NCBI RefSeq assembly: GCF_019511445.1
Contig: NZ_JAEUAN010000004.1
Coordinates: 248,001-312,000, forward strand
DNA from: Aliirhizobium wenxiniae
Lineage (GTDB): Bacteria > Pseudomonadota > Alphaproteobacteria > Rhizobiales > Rhizobiaceae
Direction of reading: 5' to 3'
DNA length: 64,000 nt
The number at the start of each line of letters is the position of its first letter. Positions within the stretch are counted from its first letter, which is position 1. This document shows positions 41,811 through 50,602 of this stretch, piece by piece. Below the pieces are notes generated by a model. It searched no databases. It had not been told where the DNA came from and was given only the letters and a program-made list of their open reading frames with translations. The position numbers and the translations under genes are program-made.

Positions 41811-43295
41811 CTAGAATTCGCCGGAAAGACCGACGCGAACGCCGGGTGTTCCACCGGGCGAATAACCAACCGAGGCATCGAAGACGACGGGGTAGTTGCT
41901 GTCGAACATGTGGGCGACAGCAAAGCTCGTCGCCACTTCGCCGTGATATCCGGCAACATTGGTCGACCAGGATGTCTTGCCCGGCGCCGAAGGTTTTGGC
42001 GCGGCCGTCATCGACATTGCCGCGGCAATGCCCTTGCGTGTCTCCCTGCGCAGGCTGGAAACATCGCCGCGTAGATTGGAGATGTCTGAACTGATCCGGT
42101 TGACGTCAAGATTGGCCGTCGCGATATTGCCCGCCGCATCGGTCGTCAGAACCTGTGTCGGCCCGCTTTGCGCCGCCCGGCTAGCAGCCGATGTCACGCC
42201 CGGCATCGTATAGGTATTCGTCGAGGTGCCGATCATCACCTGCCCTGCACGGGTGGTGGTCGCCCCGCGGCCGATCGCCGTGCTGTTGGCGTGAGCAGCG
42301 CTTGAGCCGTAACCGACAGCGGTTGCGTCCGCGCCGGTCGCGACCGCATTCGGCAGGCCGCTGGTATTGTTTGCCGCCAAGGCTCCGTTTGTCCCGGCGC
42401 CACCGATGAAGGAATTGATCGCCTGAAGCGCCGTGTTGACATCGGTATAGGTATTGCCACGCAGCGTATAGCTTGGCCCGGTAAAGACATTGGTGCTGCT
42501 GTTATAGGTTGCCCCGCCGCCAAGAGCGATAGCCACATCCCCCAGCCCGGTGGTGACCGCATTGTTGACCGCACGCAGCTGGCGAACATTGACGGCATCC
42601 GTATCGGCCGTACCGCCTGCAACATTGGTGATCTGGCGCTCGCTACCCGCAGTGCCGATCGAAACGGCCCCGGCGGTGGAAGAGACCGCCGTTCCAGAGA
42701 AGAGTTCGGTCGCGCCGTTCATACCGCCACGCGACGCCACCGAGCCGGAGCCGAGTGCGACACCGCCGGCAGCGCTTACATTCGTATCAGCGCCGAGTGC
42801 CACACCGTTTGCGGCGGTCACGGTGCCACGCAAACCGAGTGCAATCGCATTCGTGGCAGTGGCACTTGTCGTCGCTCCGTTACCGATGGCAACCGAATTC
42901 ACCTCCCCCGCAACGGACGCCGCATTCCCCGCCCCGCCAAGCCCGCTAAGGCTGCCGCCACCCATTGAGATACCGCGCGCATCGTCAATATCCACCGAGT
43001 CGGCAACCAGACCACAATCCGCACTATTCACCGCCTGGCCATTCGTATCGAGCACGTTGAGGCCGATATTCTTGCCGCTGAGGGCATCGGTAAGGTTGAG
43101 ATTGATGAGAGACGCCAAAGGGCTGAGCAACGGATCCAGTATGCCTGAGGTAACAGGCTGCAGAACAGGCAGATCGACACTCAGGCCCGAGCAGACATTC
43201 ACCAGCGGCGCTGACTGCGCATGGGCGGTGGTACTGTAAAAGCCGGAGGCAAGTGTGACGGGCAAGGCGATTGCGGGAAGAATAAGGCGCTTCAT
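41811..43295 (-). CDS. YadA-like trimeric autotransporter adhesin
   Basis: A 494-residue outer-membrane adhesin. Signal peptide ILPAIALPVTLASGFYSTTAHA. A head region carries several YadA/Hep_Hag repeats (NAIALGLRGTVTAANGVALG, AAGGVALGSGSVA, AVGYGSSAAHANSTAIGRGA). Neck-like segments such as DAVNVRQLRAVNN separate head and stalk. The C-terminal 80 residues form the YadA anchor, ending in GVRVGLSGEF with a terminal Phe. Trimers display the head at the surface and mediate adhesion or autoaggregation. The ATG at 43295, preceded by TTGGAGGGGTCACC, is preferred over an upstream start. It is compact for the family. The function in plants or soil is unknown. Confidence 0.92.
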   Translation of the reverse strand: MKRLILPAIALPVTLASGFYSTTAHAQSAPLVNVCSGLSVDLPVLQPVTSGILDPLLSPLASLINLNLTDALSGKNIGLNVLDTNGQAVNSADCGLVADSVDIDDARGISMGGGSLSGLGGAGNAASVAGEVNSVAIGNGATTSATATNAIALGLRGTVTAANGVALGADTNVSAAGGVALGSGSVASRGGMNGATELFSGTAVSSTAGAVSIGTAGSERQITNVAGGTADTDAVNVRQLRAVNNAVTTGLGDVAIALGGGATYNSSTNVFTGPSYTLRGNTYTDVNTALQAINSFIGGAGTNGALAANNTSGLPNAVATGADATAVGYGSSAAHANSTAIGRGATTTRAGQVMIGTSTNTYTMPGVTSAASRAAQSGPTQVLTTDAAGNIATANLDVNRISSDISNLRGDVSSLRRETRKGIAAAMSMTAAPKPSAPGKTSWSTNVAGYHGEVATSFAVAHMFDSNYPVVFDASVGYSPGGTPGVRVGLSGEF

Positions 43296-43370
43296 GGTGA
43301 CCCCTCCAATTCGGATAACCAATCATTTCGCAACATACTTAATAAGCTATTTCTAATTTAGATATCGAAA

Positions 43371-43386
43371 CATTACCATTGTAATG
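43371..43386. promoter_or_regulatory. Candidate operator between the adhesin and pncA genes
   Basis: A perfect inverted repeat CATTAC-CATT-GTAATG lies in the AT-rich divergent spacer (43296-43465). No known regulator site was recognised; the position suits control of the adhesin promoter. Confidence 0.35.
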
Positions 43387-43465
43387 ACCATGAATTTCTT
43401 GAATAATTTTCTTGATCGCCGAGTGCGGGCTTGGCATTCTGCCGGCACAAACGCGGGAGAGCGTC

Positions 43466-44092
43466 ATGAAAGCACTGCTGCTGGTCGACCTGCAGAACGG
43501 TTTCTGCCCTGGCGGAAACCTTGCAGTACCGGACGGAGATTCGGTTATCGCCGTCGCCAACCGACTGATCAGCGACGGCGGTTATGACGTCATCGTCGCT
43601 TCTCAGGATTGGCACCCCGCCAACCACGGCAGTTTTGCCTCGCAACATCCCGGCAAGAAGCCTTTCGATCTGGGCGAGCTTTCCGGCCAGCCGCAGGTCA
43701 TGTGGCCGGATCATTGCGTGCAAGGCACCACCGACGCAGAATTTCACCCAGACCTCGATGTAAGCGAGATCGACTATATTCAGCAGAAGGGCGAGAACCC
43801 TGCGGTCGATAGCTATTCCGCCTTTCGCGACAATGATCGTGCCGCACTGACCGGCCTCGCCGGCTACCTGAAAGCCCAATTGATAACCGAACTCGACATT
43901 TGCGGGCTGGCGACAGACTATTGCGTCAAGTTTTCGGCAATCGACGCACGCGAAATGTTGCCTGGGGTCAATGTCCGCTTCATATCCGATGCAAGCCGCG
44001 GCATCGATCCGCAAGGCGTCAAGAATGCGATTTCGGAAATGCACGAGCGCGGCATCGATATTGTCACCAGCGACGCCATTCTTGCAGATTGA
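43466..44092 (+). CDS. pncA: Nicotinamidase/pyrazinamidase PncA
   Basis: Hydrolyses nicotinamide to nicotinate in NAD salvage. It has 208 residues from the ATG at 43466, which follows GCGGGAGAGCGTC. The active-site aspartate is in LLVDLQNGFCPGG, the metal ligands are in SQDWHPANHGSFAS, the lysine is in IQQKGENPAVDSYSAF and the nucleophilic cysteine is in CGLATDYCVKFSA. The frame upstream to 43412 is open but not needed. It is divergent from the adhesin gene. Confidence 0.95.
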   Translation: MKALLLVDLQNGFCPGGNLAVPDGDSVIAVANRLISDGGYDVIVASQDWHPANHGSFASQHPGKKPFDLGELSGQPQVMWPDHCVQGTTDAEFHPDLDVSEIDYIQQKGENPAVDSYSAFRDNDRAALTGLAGYLKAQLITELDICGLATDYCVKFSAIDAREMLPGVNVRFISDASRGIDPQGVKNAISEMHERGIDIVTSDAILAD

Positions 44093-44294
44093 CGGATAAA
44101 CCGTCCTGCTCCCGAGGCTGGTAACGTTGCTCAAGCTCGACATCGATCAGCAAAATCGATGGATTGAATAAACGCAATTCGATTGCCAGTCGATGCGACT
44201 GCTTCTACACGCACAACCTACAGAAAAAGACGCGGTCAATGCGGAAACCTGCTCGATCAGGCCCGCCTGGAACCGCCATCCCCGGGAACATCGC

Positions 44295-45023
44295 ATGAGT
44301 AGACACGAACAGCTGACCAATGGCCTGAAAAAGGGCGCCGTCGTCGCCATTTCTTCGGCCCCGTTCGGCATTCTTTTCGGCGCCATCGCTGTCGATAACG
44401 GTTTCAGCATCGCCGAAGCCGCATTGATGAGCGGGCTCGTTTACGGCGGCGCCAGCCAGCTGGTCGGCATCGAACTGTTCGGCCACCATGTTGCTGCATG
44501 GATTATCGTGCTCTCCATTCTCGCGGTAAACTTTCGCCATGTGCTTTATTCGGCGGCGCTCGCGGGTGTCATCGGACGTTTCCCCCATGCCGAGCGCTGG
44601 CTCTCCTTCTTTCTGCTGGTCGACCCGCAGTTTGCCGAGACCGTGAAACGGGAAGAGACCGGAAAGCCAGTCACTTTCCGCTGGTATTTCGCCATGGGAG
44701 CGGTTGTCTGGGTATCCTGGGTCATGACAACCATGATCGGCGCCTATTTCGGTCGCATGATCGGCGATCCGAAAGCCTATGGCATCGACGTATTGATGCC
44801 CGTCTATTTTCTCGGCCTGACCATGGGGTTCAGGAGCCGCCACAACTTCTTTCCCGTGATGCTGGCAGGCGGCGTCAGTTCCGTCATCGCCTTCCATTTC
44901 ATCGGCTCTCCCTGGCACATCAGTGTCGGCGCTGTTCTCGGCATTCTCGTCGCGGTCATCCTGCCGCCGCCCAAGGCGCATGTCGAACCGGAAGTGTCGG
45001 AGATGGAAAAGGAGGCGATGTAA
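44295..45023 (+). CDS. azlC: Branched-chain amino acid exporter subunit AzlC
   Basis: A 242-residue inner-membrane protein of the AzlC/YgaZ family, which together with AzlD exports branched-chain amino acids. Characteristic stretches are AISSAPFGILFGAIAVDNG, LVYGGASQLVGIELFGH, VNFRHVLYSAALAG and the later GLTMGFRSRHNFFPVMLAGG. The ATG follows CCCGGGAACATCGC; the upstream frame to 44193 lacks family similarity. azlD starts one base after the stop. The spacer from pncA shows no regulatory gene. Confidence 0.93.
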   Translation: MSRHEQLTNGLKKGAVVAISSAPFGILFGAIAVDNGFSIAEAALMSGLVYGGASQLVGIELFGHHVAAWIIVLSILAVNFRHVLYSAALAGVIGRFPHAERWLSFFLLVDPQFAETVKREETGKPVTFRWYFAMGAVVWVSWVMTTMIGAYFGRMIGDPKAYGIDVLMPVYFLGLTMGFRSRHNFFPVMLAGGVSSVIAFHFIGSPWHISVGAVLGILVAVILPPPKAHVEPEVSEMEKEAM

Positions 45024-45024
45024 T

Positions 45025-45360
45025 ATGGAAAACCAGGTAACAGCCTTCTCCATCGATCCGAATACGGCGCTGCTGATCCTCATTGCAGGGATCGCAACCT
45101 ATTTCACCCGTATCGGCGGTTATGTGCTGATGAGCAGCATGAAGCGCATTCCGCCAAGGCTGGAATCGGCGCTTAACGCCGTACCGGCTGCAGTTCTGAC
45201 CACGCTCGTAGCTCAGCCCTTCGTGTACGGCGGATGGGATATCAAGATCGCAATGGCGGTGGCGCTCGTCGTGGGCCTGCGCTTTCCGGGCCTCACGCTT
45301 CTCGCTGTAGGCTGGGCGGCCGTAATGGCCGCCCGTTATGGCCTGGGTTTCGGAGTCTGA
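45025..45360 (+). CDS. azlD: Branched-chain amino acid exporter subunit AzlD
   Basis: The small partner of AzlC: 111 residues with three to four membrane segments. It opens with a short polar part, then ALLILIAGIATYFTRIGGY, ESALNAVPAAVLTTLVAQP and MAVALVVGLRFPGLTLLAV. It starts one base after azlC with GGAGGCGATGTAAT upstream. The frame could be extended to 44923 but that would overlap azlC. It is convergent with the aminopeptidase gene. Confidence 0.92.
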   Translation: MENQVTAFSIDPNTALLILIAGIATYFTRIGGYVLMSSMKRIPPRLESALNAVPAAVLTTLVAQPFVYGGWDIKIAMAVALVVGLRFPGLTLLAVGWAAVMAARYGLGFGV

Positions 45361-45363
45361 TTT

Positions 45364-47196
45364 TCAGACGATCGGCGCAGTTGCCGTTTCCAGCCATGCC
45401 TTGATGTCGGCATGGTTGAGAAGCGGCAGCAGTTTTTCACGTACCGTGGCGTGATAGGCGTTCAACCAATCCAGCTCGTCGGCGGTCAGCAAGGACGCAA
45501 CGACAAGACGACGATCAATCGGGCACCAGGTCAGCGTTTCGAAAGAACGCATGGGCATGTCACCGCCGACAACCTCCTCGGCTTCGCGAACGAAGATCAG
45601 GTTCTCGATGCGGATGCCGTAATGACCGGGGCGATAATAGCCCGGTTCGTTGGACAGGATCATGCCGGGCAACAATTCCTGCGTGGCAAGCCGCGAAATG
45701 CGCTGCGGCCCCTCGTGCACGGAGAGATAGGAACCGACGCCGTGCCCGGTGCCGTGAGCAAAATCACCTCCGGCCTTCCACAAAGCGATACGCGCCAGAG
45801 GATCGAGGTCGCAGCCGCGCGTGCCCTTGGGAAAACGCGCCGTGCTGATCGCGATCATTCCCTTCAGCACCAGCGTGAAGAAACGCTTGCGATCGTTCGG
45901 CACCTCACCGATCGCCACGGTACGGGTAATGTCTGTCGTGCCGTTGATGTACTGCGCGCCTGAATCGATCAGGAACAGCTCACCTGCCTCTATTTTGCGG
46001 TCGCTCTGGCGGGTGACGCGATAATGCATGATGGCTGCATGCTCGCCCGCACCGGCAATGCTGTCGAACGAAACATCGCGCAGCGGGTTCTGCAGGTTCT
46101 GCCCGACGCGTGCGCGTGCGGCCTCGAGCGCCTCGACGGCCTGGATTTCGGTGAGCGATCCCGGCTTGGCCTGATCGAGCCAATAGAGGAACTCCACCAT
46201 CGCAGCGCCATCCTGAACATGCGCGTCCGCCGAACCTTTCAGCTCCACCGCATTCTTGATGGCACGCGGCAGACGCGCCGGATCGGTTCCCTCGACCACC
46301 ACGCCGCCTGCCGTCTCGATGGCGGCGATCAACGCAAGCGCCGTCAATTCCGGATCGACGAGAATACGGCCGCCATCGGCAGCGTAAGCGCTGATCCGCT
46401 CGATCAGAGACGAAGGCGTCTTTGTGGCCGCGAGCGGCTGCAGATGAGCGCGGGCTTCATCGCCGAGCTTGCGTTCGTCGATGAACAATTCCGCCTTGCC
46501 ATCTGCGCTGATCAGCGCGCGCGAAAGCGGATGCGGTGTATGGGCAACATCCGCGCCACGAATATTGAATATCCAGGCGACTGAAGACGGATCTGCGATC
46601 AGGGCTGCAGCAATATTCTTCGCCTTCAGGCCCTCTGCGATCTCGGCGATCTTCTCAGCGGCAGATTTTCCGGCATGCATTTCCTGCTGAACGGCAACGG
46701 CACCGAGCGGCTCGGCCGGACGATCGGCCCAGGCCGTGTCCAGCGGATTTTCGGACAGGAGTACCAGCGATCCGCCAATCTCCTCCAAAGCCTTCTCAAG
46801 TCTTTTCACCTCAAGCCCACCATGCAGCCACGGGTCGATACCCAGGCGAAAACCGTGCTGAACATGCGATCGAAGCCACAGATGCGGCGGCTCATTGACG
46901 AGATCCCCGGGCGTAAACACGCTGCCATCGATCTGCTCCGCAACCTGTGTCACATATCGGCCATCGACAAAGACGATGGCCTCCTTCTGGGTGACGAGTG
47001 CGATCCCCGCAGAGCCGGTAAACCCAGTGAGCCACGACAATCTTTCTGCGGAGATCGGAACATATTCGCCCTGATATTCATCGGCGCGCGGCACAAGAAA
47101 GCCGTCGATCCCGAGCTCGGCAAACCGTGCGCGAAGCGCCGCGACACGTTCACGGCCAAATTGGGGAGAGGATTTATTGTCGAAAGACTGAAACAT
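45364..47196 (-). CDS. Aminopeptidase P (M24 metallopeptidase)
   Basis: A 610-residue Xaa-Pro aminopeptidase of the long three-domain type. Two creatinase-like N-terminal domains precede the pita-bread catalytic domain. Metal ligands are visible: Asp in FLIDSGAQYINGTTDITRT, His in HGTGHGVGSYLSVHEGP and Glu in LSNEPGYYRPGHYGIRIEN. The start MFQSFDNKSSPQFGRERV at 47196 fits rhizobial homologues; the ATG at 47205 is also possible. It removes N-terminal residues that precede proline. It is convergent with azlD. Confidence 0.93.
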   Translation of the reverse strand: MFQSFDNKSSPQFGRERVAALRARFAELGIDGFLVPRADEYQGEYVPISAERLSWLTGFTGSAGIALVTQKEAIVFVDGRYVTQVAEQIDGSVFTPGDLVNEPPHLWLRSHVQHGFRLGIDPWLHGGLEVKRLEKALEEIGGSLVLLSENPLDTAWADRPAEPLGAVAVQQEMHAGKSAAEKIAEIAEGLKAKNIAAALIADPSSVAWIFNIRGADVAHTPHPLSRALISADGKAELFIDERKLGDEARAHLQPLAATKTPSSLIERISAYAADGGRILVDPELTALALIAAIETAGGVVVEGTDPARLPRAIKNAVELKGSADAHVQDGAAMVEFLYWLDQAKPGSLTEIQAVEALEAARARVGQNLQNPLRDVSFDSIAGAGEHAAIMHYRVTRQSDRKIEAGELFLIDSGAQYINGTTDITRTVAIGEVPNDRKRFFTLVLKGMIAISTARFPKGTRGCDLDPLARIALWKAGGDFAHGTGHGVGSYLSVHEGPQRISRLATQELLPGMILSNEPGYYRPGHYGIRIENLIFVREAEEVVGGDMPMRSFETLTWCPIDRRLVVASLLTADELDWLNAYHATVREKLLPLLNHADIKAWLETATAPIV

Positions 47197-47499
47197 GGCT
47201 GCCATTCCGCTGATGTGATTCCGCTGGTCGCCGATGTTAAAGCATGCCGCGCAAAAAGTGAGCAGTGCTTTTGCGCCAAGGGCATGCGGCAAACAAGAAG
47301 TCAGGCTGCGGGCAGAACTCGGCTAGCAGCACGGAACAAGTGATCTGGTTCGAGGCCATGTGCCGATTATCTGAGCACACCTCACACAGTCATGCACCAA
47401 ACGCATATCACCGTTGATTGAAGCCTACTCACTATGCAGCAAGATCACGCTTATATCTCAGCCATACCGAGTGACACAGTGAAACAGAGGACAAGTTCC
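47197..47499. other. Divergent promoter region between aminopeptidase P and DUF1127 genes
   Basis: About 300 bases between divergent genes; it must hold the promoter of the highly expressed-looking DUF1127 gene. No clear promoter pair, structured RNA or extra gene was recognised by eye. Confidence 0.4.
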
Positions 47500-47673
47500 A
47501 TGGCCAAGTCGTTTTTCCGTAATGCAATGAACCGCGTTGTTGAAGCCCGCGAAAAGCAGGTTTCCCGTTACGTCAACGGCGCTCTCATGAGCCTCGACGA
47601 CACCACCCTGAAGAACCTCGGCACCAGCCGCGAAGAGCTTCGTCGCAAGGGCGCAACGACCTACATCTTCTGA
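47500..47673 (+). CDS. DUF1127 small protein
   Basis: A 57-residue basic protein with the DUF1127 core: AREKQVSRYVNGALMSLDD followed by LKNLGTSREELRRKG. In alphaproteobacteria such proteins influence phosphate and C1 metabolism and RNA turnover through the Arg-rich helix. The ATG at 47500 follows CAGAGGACAAGTTCC; an upstream frame from 47434 is not needed. It is a single-gene unit ended by a strong terminator. Confidence 0.88.
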   Translation: MAKSFFRNAMNRVVEAREKQVSRYVNGALMSLDDTTLKNLGTSREELRRKGATTYIF

Positions 47674-47773
47674 TCTGCGGATCATCTGGAGCTCACCGGC
47701 TCCGAAGTTAATACCGTCCGCTTGAGCAGCAGTTCCTCCCATGTGCTCGCGGACATTCAGGCGAAAAGCCTGC

Positions 47774-47799
47774 AAAGGCGACGCGAAAGCGTCGCCTTT
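47774..47799 (+). terminator. Terminator after the DUF1127 gene
   Basis: A perfect 11-bp stem AAAGGCGACGC / GCGTCGCCTTT with a stable GAAA tetraloop, followed by TTTTTAG. It is 100 bases after the DUF1127 stop. Confidence 0.9.
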
Positions 47800-47860
47800 T
47801 TTAGTGCCTTGGACATCAGTCATTGCTGCTATGCGCCTGGCGCAAGCCAATCGCGCGACG

Positions 47861-48739
47861 TCACCGATTGGTGAAATGCATCGTCACCCAGCCATTTCTC
47901 CAGATCGTGGAGAGATGCCGCATGCCGGCACCGTTATAGGCTGCAATAACTTTCCAGCGTTGTGCAGCCAGAATCCCTGATAGGATGACCGATCCGCCGG
48001 GCGCCAGATGATGGCCGAGTTCAGGTGCCATCTTCATCAGCGGACGGGCGAGAATATTGGCAATGATGAGATCGAACGGTCCATCTTCACGGAAGGCCGG
48101 AGAGTGAAATCCCGATGCCGTTTCCACCCTTATCCCGTTGGCAATACCATTACGCCGAACGTTTTCTCGCGCCACGCCGACAGCGACGGGGTCGATATCG
48201 GTTGCAAGAACCGGGATTTTTCTGACCTTGCGCACGGCAATCGCCAAAACGCCGCTACCGGTGCCGAGATCAAGCGCATTTCTGACCGTTCTGGCGCGCA
48301 GCACTTTGTCGATCACCTCCAGGCAACCGGCCGTCGTGCCATGATGACCGGTACCGAATGCCTGCCCCGCGTCGATCTCGATCGCCACATCGTTCTCGCG
48401 AACCTTGTCGCGATCATGCGAGCCGTGCACGATGAACCGACCGGCGCGAACCGGCTTCAGCCCCTCAAGCGATTTCGCGATCCAGTCGACATCGGGAATG
48501 ATCTCGCGAGAGATCGTCAGATCCGGAAATGGCTCCGCCAAAGCGGCTGCCACCCGCTCGCGGACCATCTCCTCGTCGTCAGCCATCATGTAGACGGAAG
48601 CTTCCCATATATCGCGTTTTTCATCGACCTCTGTGGTGGCGATCGCAAAGTCTTCCTCGCCGAACACATCCGACAGGAGGTCGAGCACTTCGCCCGCCTT
48701 TACTTCATTGACTGTCACGTAAAGGCGGATCTCGCTCAC
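47861..48739 (-). CDS. prmA: Ribosomal protein L11 methyltransferase PrmA
   Basis: S-adenosylmethionine-dependent trimethylation of lysine and N-terminal residues of ribosomal protein L11. It has 292 residues from a GTG start at 48739 (VSEIRLYVTVNEVKAGEV), which follows GAGAGAGAAGACC; the frame upstream to 48793 lacks similarity. The N-terminal L11-binding domain is followed by the SAM motif ALDLGTGSGVLAIAVRK, FDLIIANILARPLMKM and PGGSVILSGILAAQ. The gene lies alone between the DUF1127 terminator and the SCO1 gene. Confidence 0.93.
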   Translation of the reverse strand: MSEIRLYVTVNEVKAGEVLDLLSDVFGEEDFAIATTEVDEKRDIWEASVYMMADDEEMVRERVAAALAEPFPDLTISREIIPDVDWIAKSLEGLKPVRAGRFIVHGSHDRDKVRENDVAIEIDAGQAFGTGHHGTTAGCLEVIDKVLRARTVRNALDLGTGSGVLAIAVRKVRKIPVLATDIDPVAVGVARENVRRNGIANGIRVETASGFHSPAFREDGPFDLIIANILARPLMKMAPELGHHLAPGGSVILSGILAAQRWKVIAAYNGAGMRHLSTIWRNGWVTMHFTNR

Positions 48740-48826
48740 GGTCTTCTCTCTCAGCTGATTGTTGCGCAGACCATTGCCACAGAAGCCGTGCACCGTTCAA
48801 CCGGGAACGCACTCAAACACCGCCAA

Positions 48827-49426
48827 TCAGCCCTTGATCAGGTTGGCGAGCTTCTTCTCGGCTGTTTCCGCATTTTCCCCGTAAGCGATCGTGCCGGCAA
48901 ATCGGCCATTCTGATCCAGCAGGAAAACGGACGCCGTATGATCCATGGTGTAATCACCGTTGGGATCAGCCTCATCCACCGGCACCTTCTTGGCATAGAC
49001 CTTGTAGCCCTTGATCATCGCAAGAACGTCAGCCGGCGGTCCCGAAATGCCCTTGATGCGATCGGTAACGTTGGAGATGTAAAGGCCCAGCAGTTCCGGC
49101 GTGTCACGCTCAGGATCAACGCTGACGAGATAGCCGTTCAATTTCGTCCCATCCGGATCGACCTTCTGCATCCAGGCGTTCAGCTCAAACAAGGTTGTCG
49201 GGCACACTTCCGGGCAATGGGTGAAGCCAAAGAACAAGGCAGTCGGCTTTTCCCGGAAAGCCTGTTCCGTAATCGGCTGGCCATCCTGAGCAACGAGGCG
49301 GAACGGCACACCGAACGGCCCCTCGGCCAGATCCTGCTTTTGCCGGGTGACCTCCAGCGTCAGCCATACGAGAACGCCCGCAAGAGCAAAGACTGCAATC
49401 CAGAGGGCGATCCGAAGGCTTTTCAT
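48827..49426 (-). CDS. SCO1/SenC-family copper chaperone
   Basis: A 199-residue membrane-anchored thioredoxin-fold protein involved in inserting copper into the CuA site of cytochrome oxidase. The anchor is residues 5-25 (RIALWIAVFALAGVLVWLTL). The copper ligands are Cys71 and Cys75 in FTHCPEVCPTTLF and a downstream His in YTMDHTASVFLLD. There is no cytochrome oxidase cluster nearby. A small membrane protein is encoded just upstream on the same strand. Confidence 0.94.
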   Translation of the reverse strand: MKSLRIALWIAVFALAGVLVWLTLEVTRQKQDLAEGPFGVPFRLVAQDGQPITEQAFREKPTALFFGFTHCPEVCPTTLFELNAWMQKVDPDGTKLNGYLVSVDPERDTPELLGLYISNVTDRIKGISGPPADVLAMIKGYKVYAKKVPVDEADPNGDYTMDHTASVFLLDQNGRFAGTIAYGENAETAEKKLANLIKG

Positions 49427-49525
49427 TGGTCAGTCTCTTATTCAGGAAAAGAATGTCACAGGGATAAACGCAACCGCTCAGTGGCGCAATTCAACATGCC
49501 GTAGCCGAACAGCCATGTTCCGCGG

Positions 49526-49684
49526 TCAAAAGCACCAGGACAAGGCCGTCTCTCCCGCAGCCAGCAAGATGGAAGAGCCGTATTTGATCCACCCCAGAAA
49601 GCCCGCCAGCGACAAGCCAAGGATGGCGAGCCCCAAAACGAGCGTCGCAGGTAGGAAGAACGGGTGGTTGGAGCTCGCTTGCAT
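49526..49684 (-). CDS. Small two-helix membrane protein, 52 residues
   Basis: A short minus-strand gene reading MQASSNHPFFLPATLVLGL and continuing AILGLSLAGFLGWIKYG, then SSILLAAGETALSWCF and stop. It has one clear membrane segment (about residues 11-32) and a second amphipathic, hydrophobic stretch. The C-terminal pattern (Gly-Trp, Tyr-Gly, a hydrophobic stretch, then Gly-Glu and Trp-Cys-Phe) resembles small uncharacterised rhizobial membrane proteins from memory. It lies 100 bases upstream of the SCO1 gene on the same strand, so it may join that transcript. There is no strong ribosome binding site. Function is unknown. Confidence 0.6.
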   Translation of the reverse strand: MQASSNHPFFLPATLVLGLAILGLSLAGFLGWIKYGSSILLAAGETALSWCF

Positions 49685-49871
49685 GCTGCTGTTCTATACG
49701 AATTGATCTGAGCTGAACAGATTTACCTGCTGCCGTATGTCGCAGACCGAAACGGTCAGACATTGTTCAGGGATTCACCGGTTTTTCACTTATGCACGGC
49801 AAAGATCATCTCAACCTGATTCCTGAAGCCCCGCCTGTCCGGGCCTCTCAGCCAAATGGAAGAGTTCTGAC

Positions 49872-50339
49872 ATGAGCAATGCGATAAAGCAGTCCGGCGC
49901 CTATCTCGAGATCGTCTCCTTTCATCTCGGAGATCAGGAGTTCTGCATCGACATCATGGCGATCCGCGAAATTCGCGGCTGGGCACCGGTCACGCCGATG
50001 CCGCACACCCCGCCTTACGTCCTCGGCCTCATCAACCTGCGCGGCGCCGTCATCCCGGTCATAGACATGGCTTGCCGCCTTGGCATGAAGATGACGGAAC
50101 CGTCCGAGCGTTCGGCCATCATCGTCACCGACATTCGCGGCAAGCTGGTAGGCCTTCTGGTCGAGCAGGTTTCCGACATGATGACGATCAAGAGCGAAGA
50201 CCTGCAGCCGGCACCGGAAATCATTCCCGAAGCACAGCGCGACTTCTGCCGCGGTATCGTGGCTCTGGAAAAGACGATGGTCTGCTTCCTCAATCTCGAC
50301 ACCGTCATCGCCGACGAACTTTCGCGCGAAGCAGCTTAA
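49872..50339 (+). CDS. cheW: Chemotaxis coupling protein CheW (orphan)
   Basis: Scaffold that links methyl-accepting receptors to the CheA kinase. It has 155 residues with the CheW fold: EIVSFHLGDQEFCIDIMAIR, TPMPHTPPYVLGLINLRGAV, IPVIDMACRLGM and LVGLLVEQVSDMMTI. The ATG follows AAATGGAAGAGTTCTGAC. No cheA, cheY or receptor gene is adjacent; rhizobia often keep cheW outside the main che cluster. A strong terminator follows, so it is a single-gene unit. Confidence 0.94.
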   Translation: MSNAIKQSGAYLEIVSFHLGDQEFCIDIMAIREIRGWAPVTPMPHTPPYVLGLINLRGAVIPVIDMACRLGMKMTEPSERSAIIVTDIRGKLVGLLVEQVSDMMTIKSEDLQPAPEIIPEAQRDFCRGIVALEKTMVCFLNLDTVIADELSREAA

Positions 50340-50364
50340 GCTCCTTAAACGGTCTGCAATTTCC

Positions 50365-50398
50365 AAAACGCCCGGCGTGACATCACGCCGGGCGTTTT
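50365..50398 (+). terminator. Terminator after cheW
   Basis: A perfect 15-bp stem AAAACGCCCGGCGTG / CACGCCGGGCGTTTT around ACAT, followed by CGTTT. The symmetry means it could act on either strand, but the neighbours point to cheW. Confidence 0.9.
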
Positions 50399-50602
50399 CG
50401 TTTATCTTGCATAACTTCACCAATACGTGTCGCACGCACATGTGATGGAACAACAAGCCATTGCAAAATAAAGATTTTTTTATGAAACCTTCCGGAGAGT
50501 CCTGCGGTTTAGTGGATGTCAACTCAGACACGAGGCAACGAACAAACGCTCCCGATAACGTTTTTCGTCGCGTGAAAGAAAACGACAACAAGGAGATTTT
50601 CC

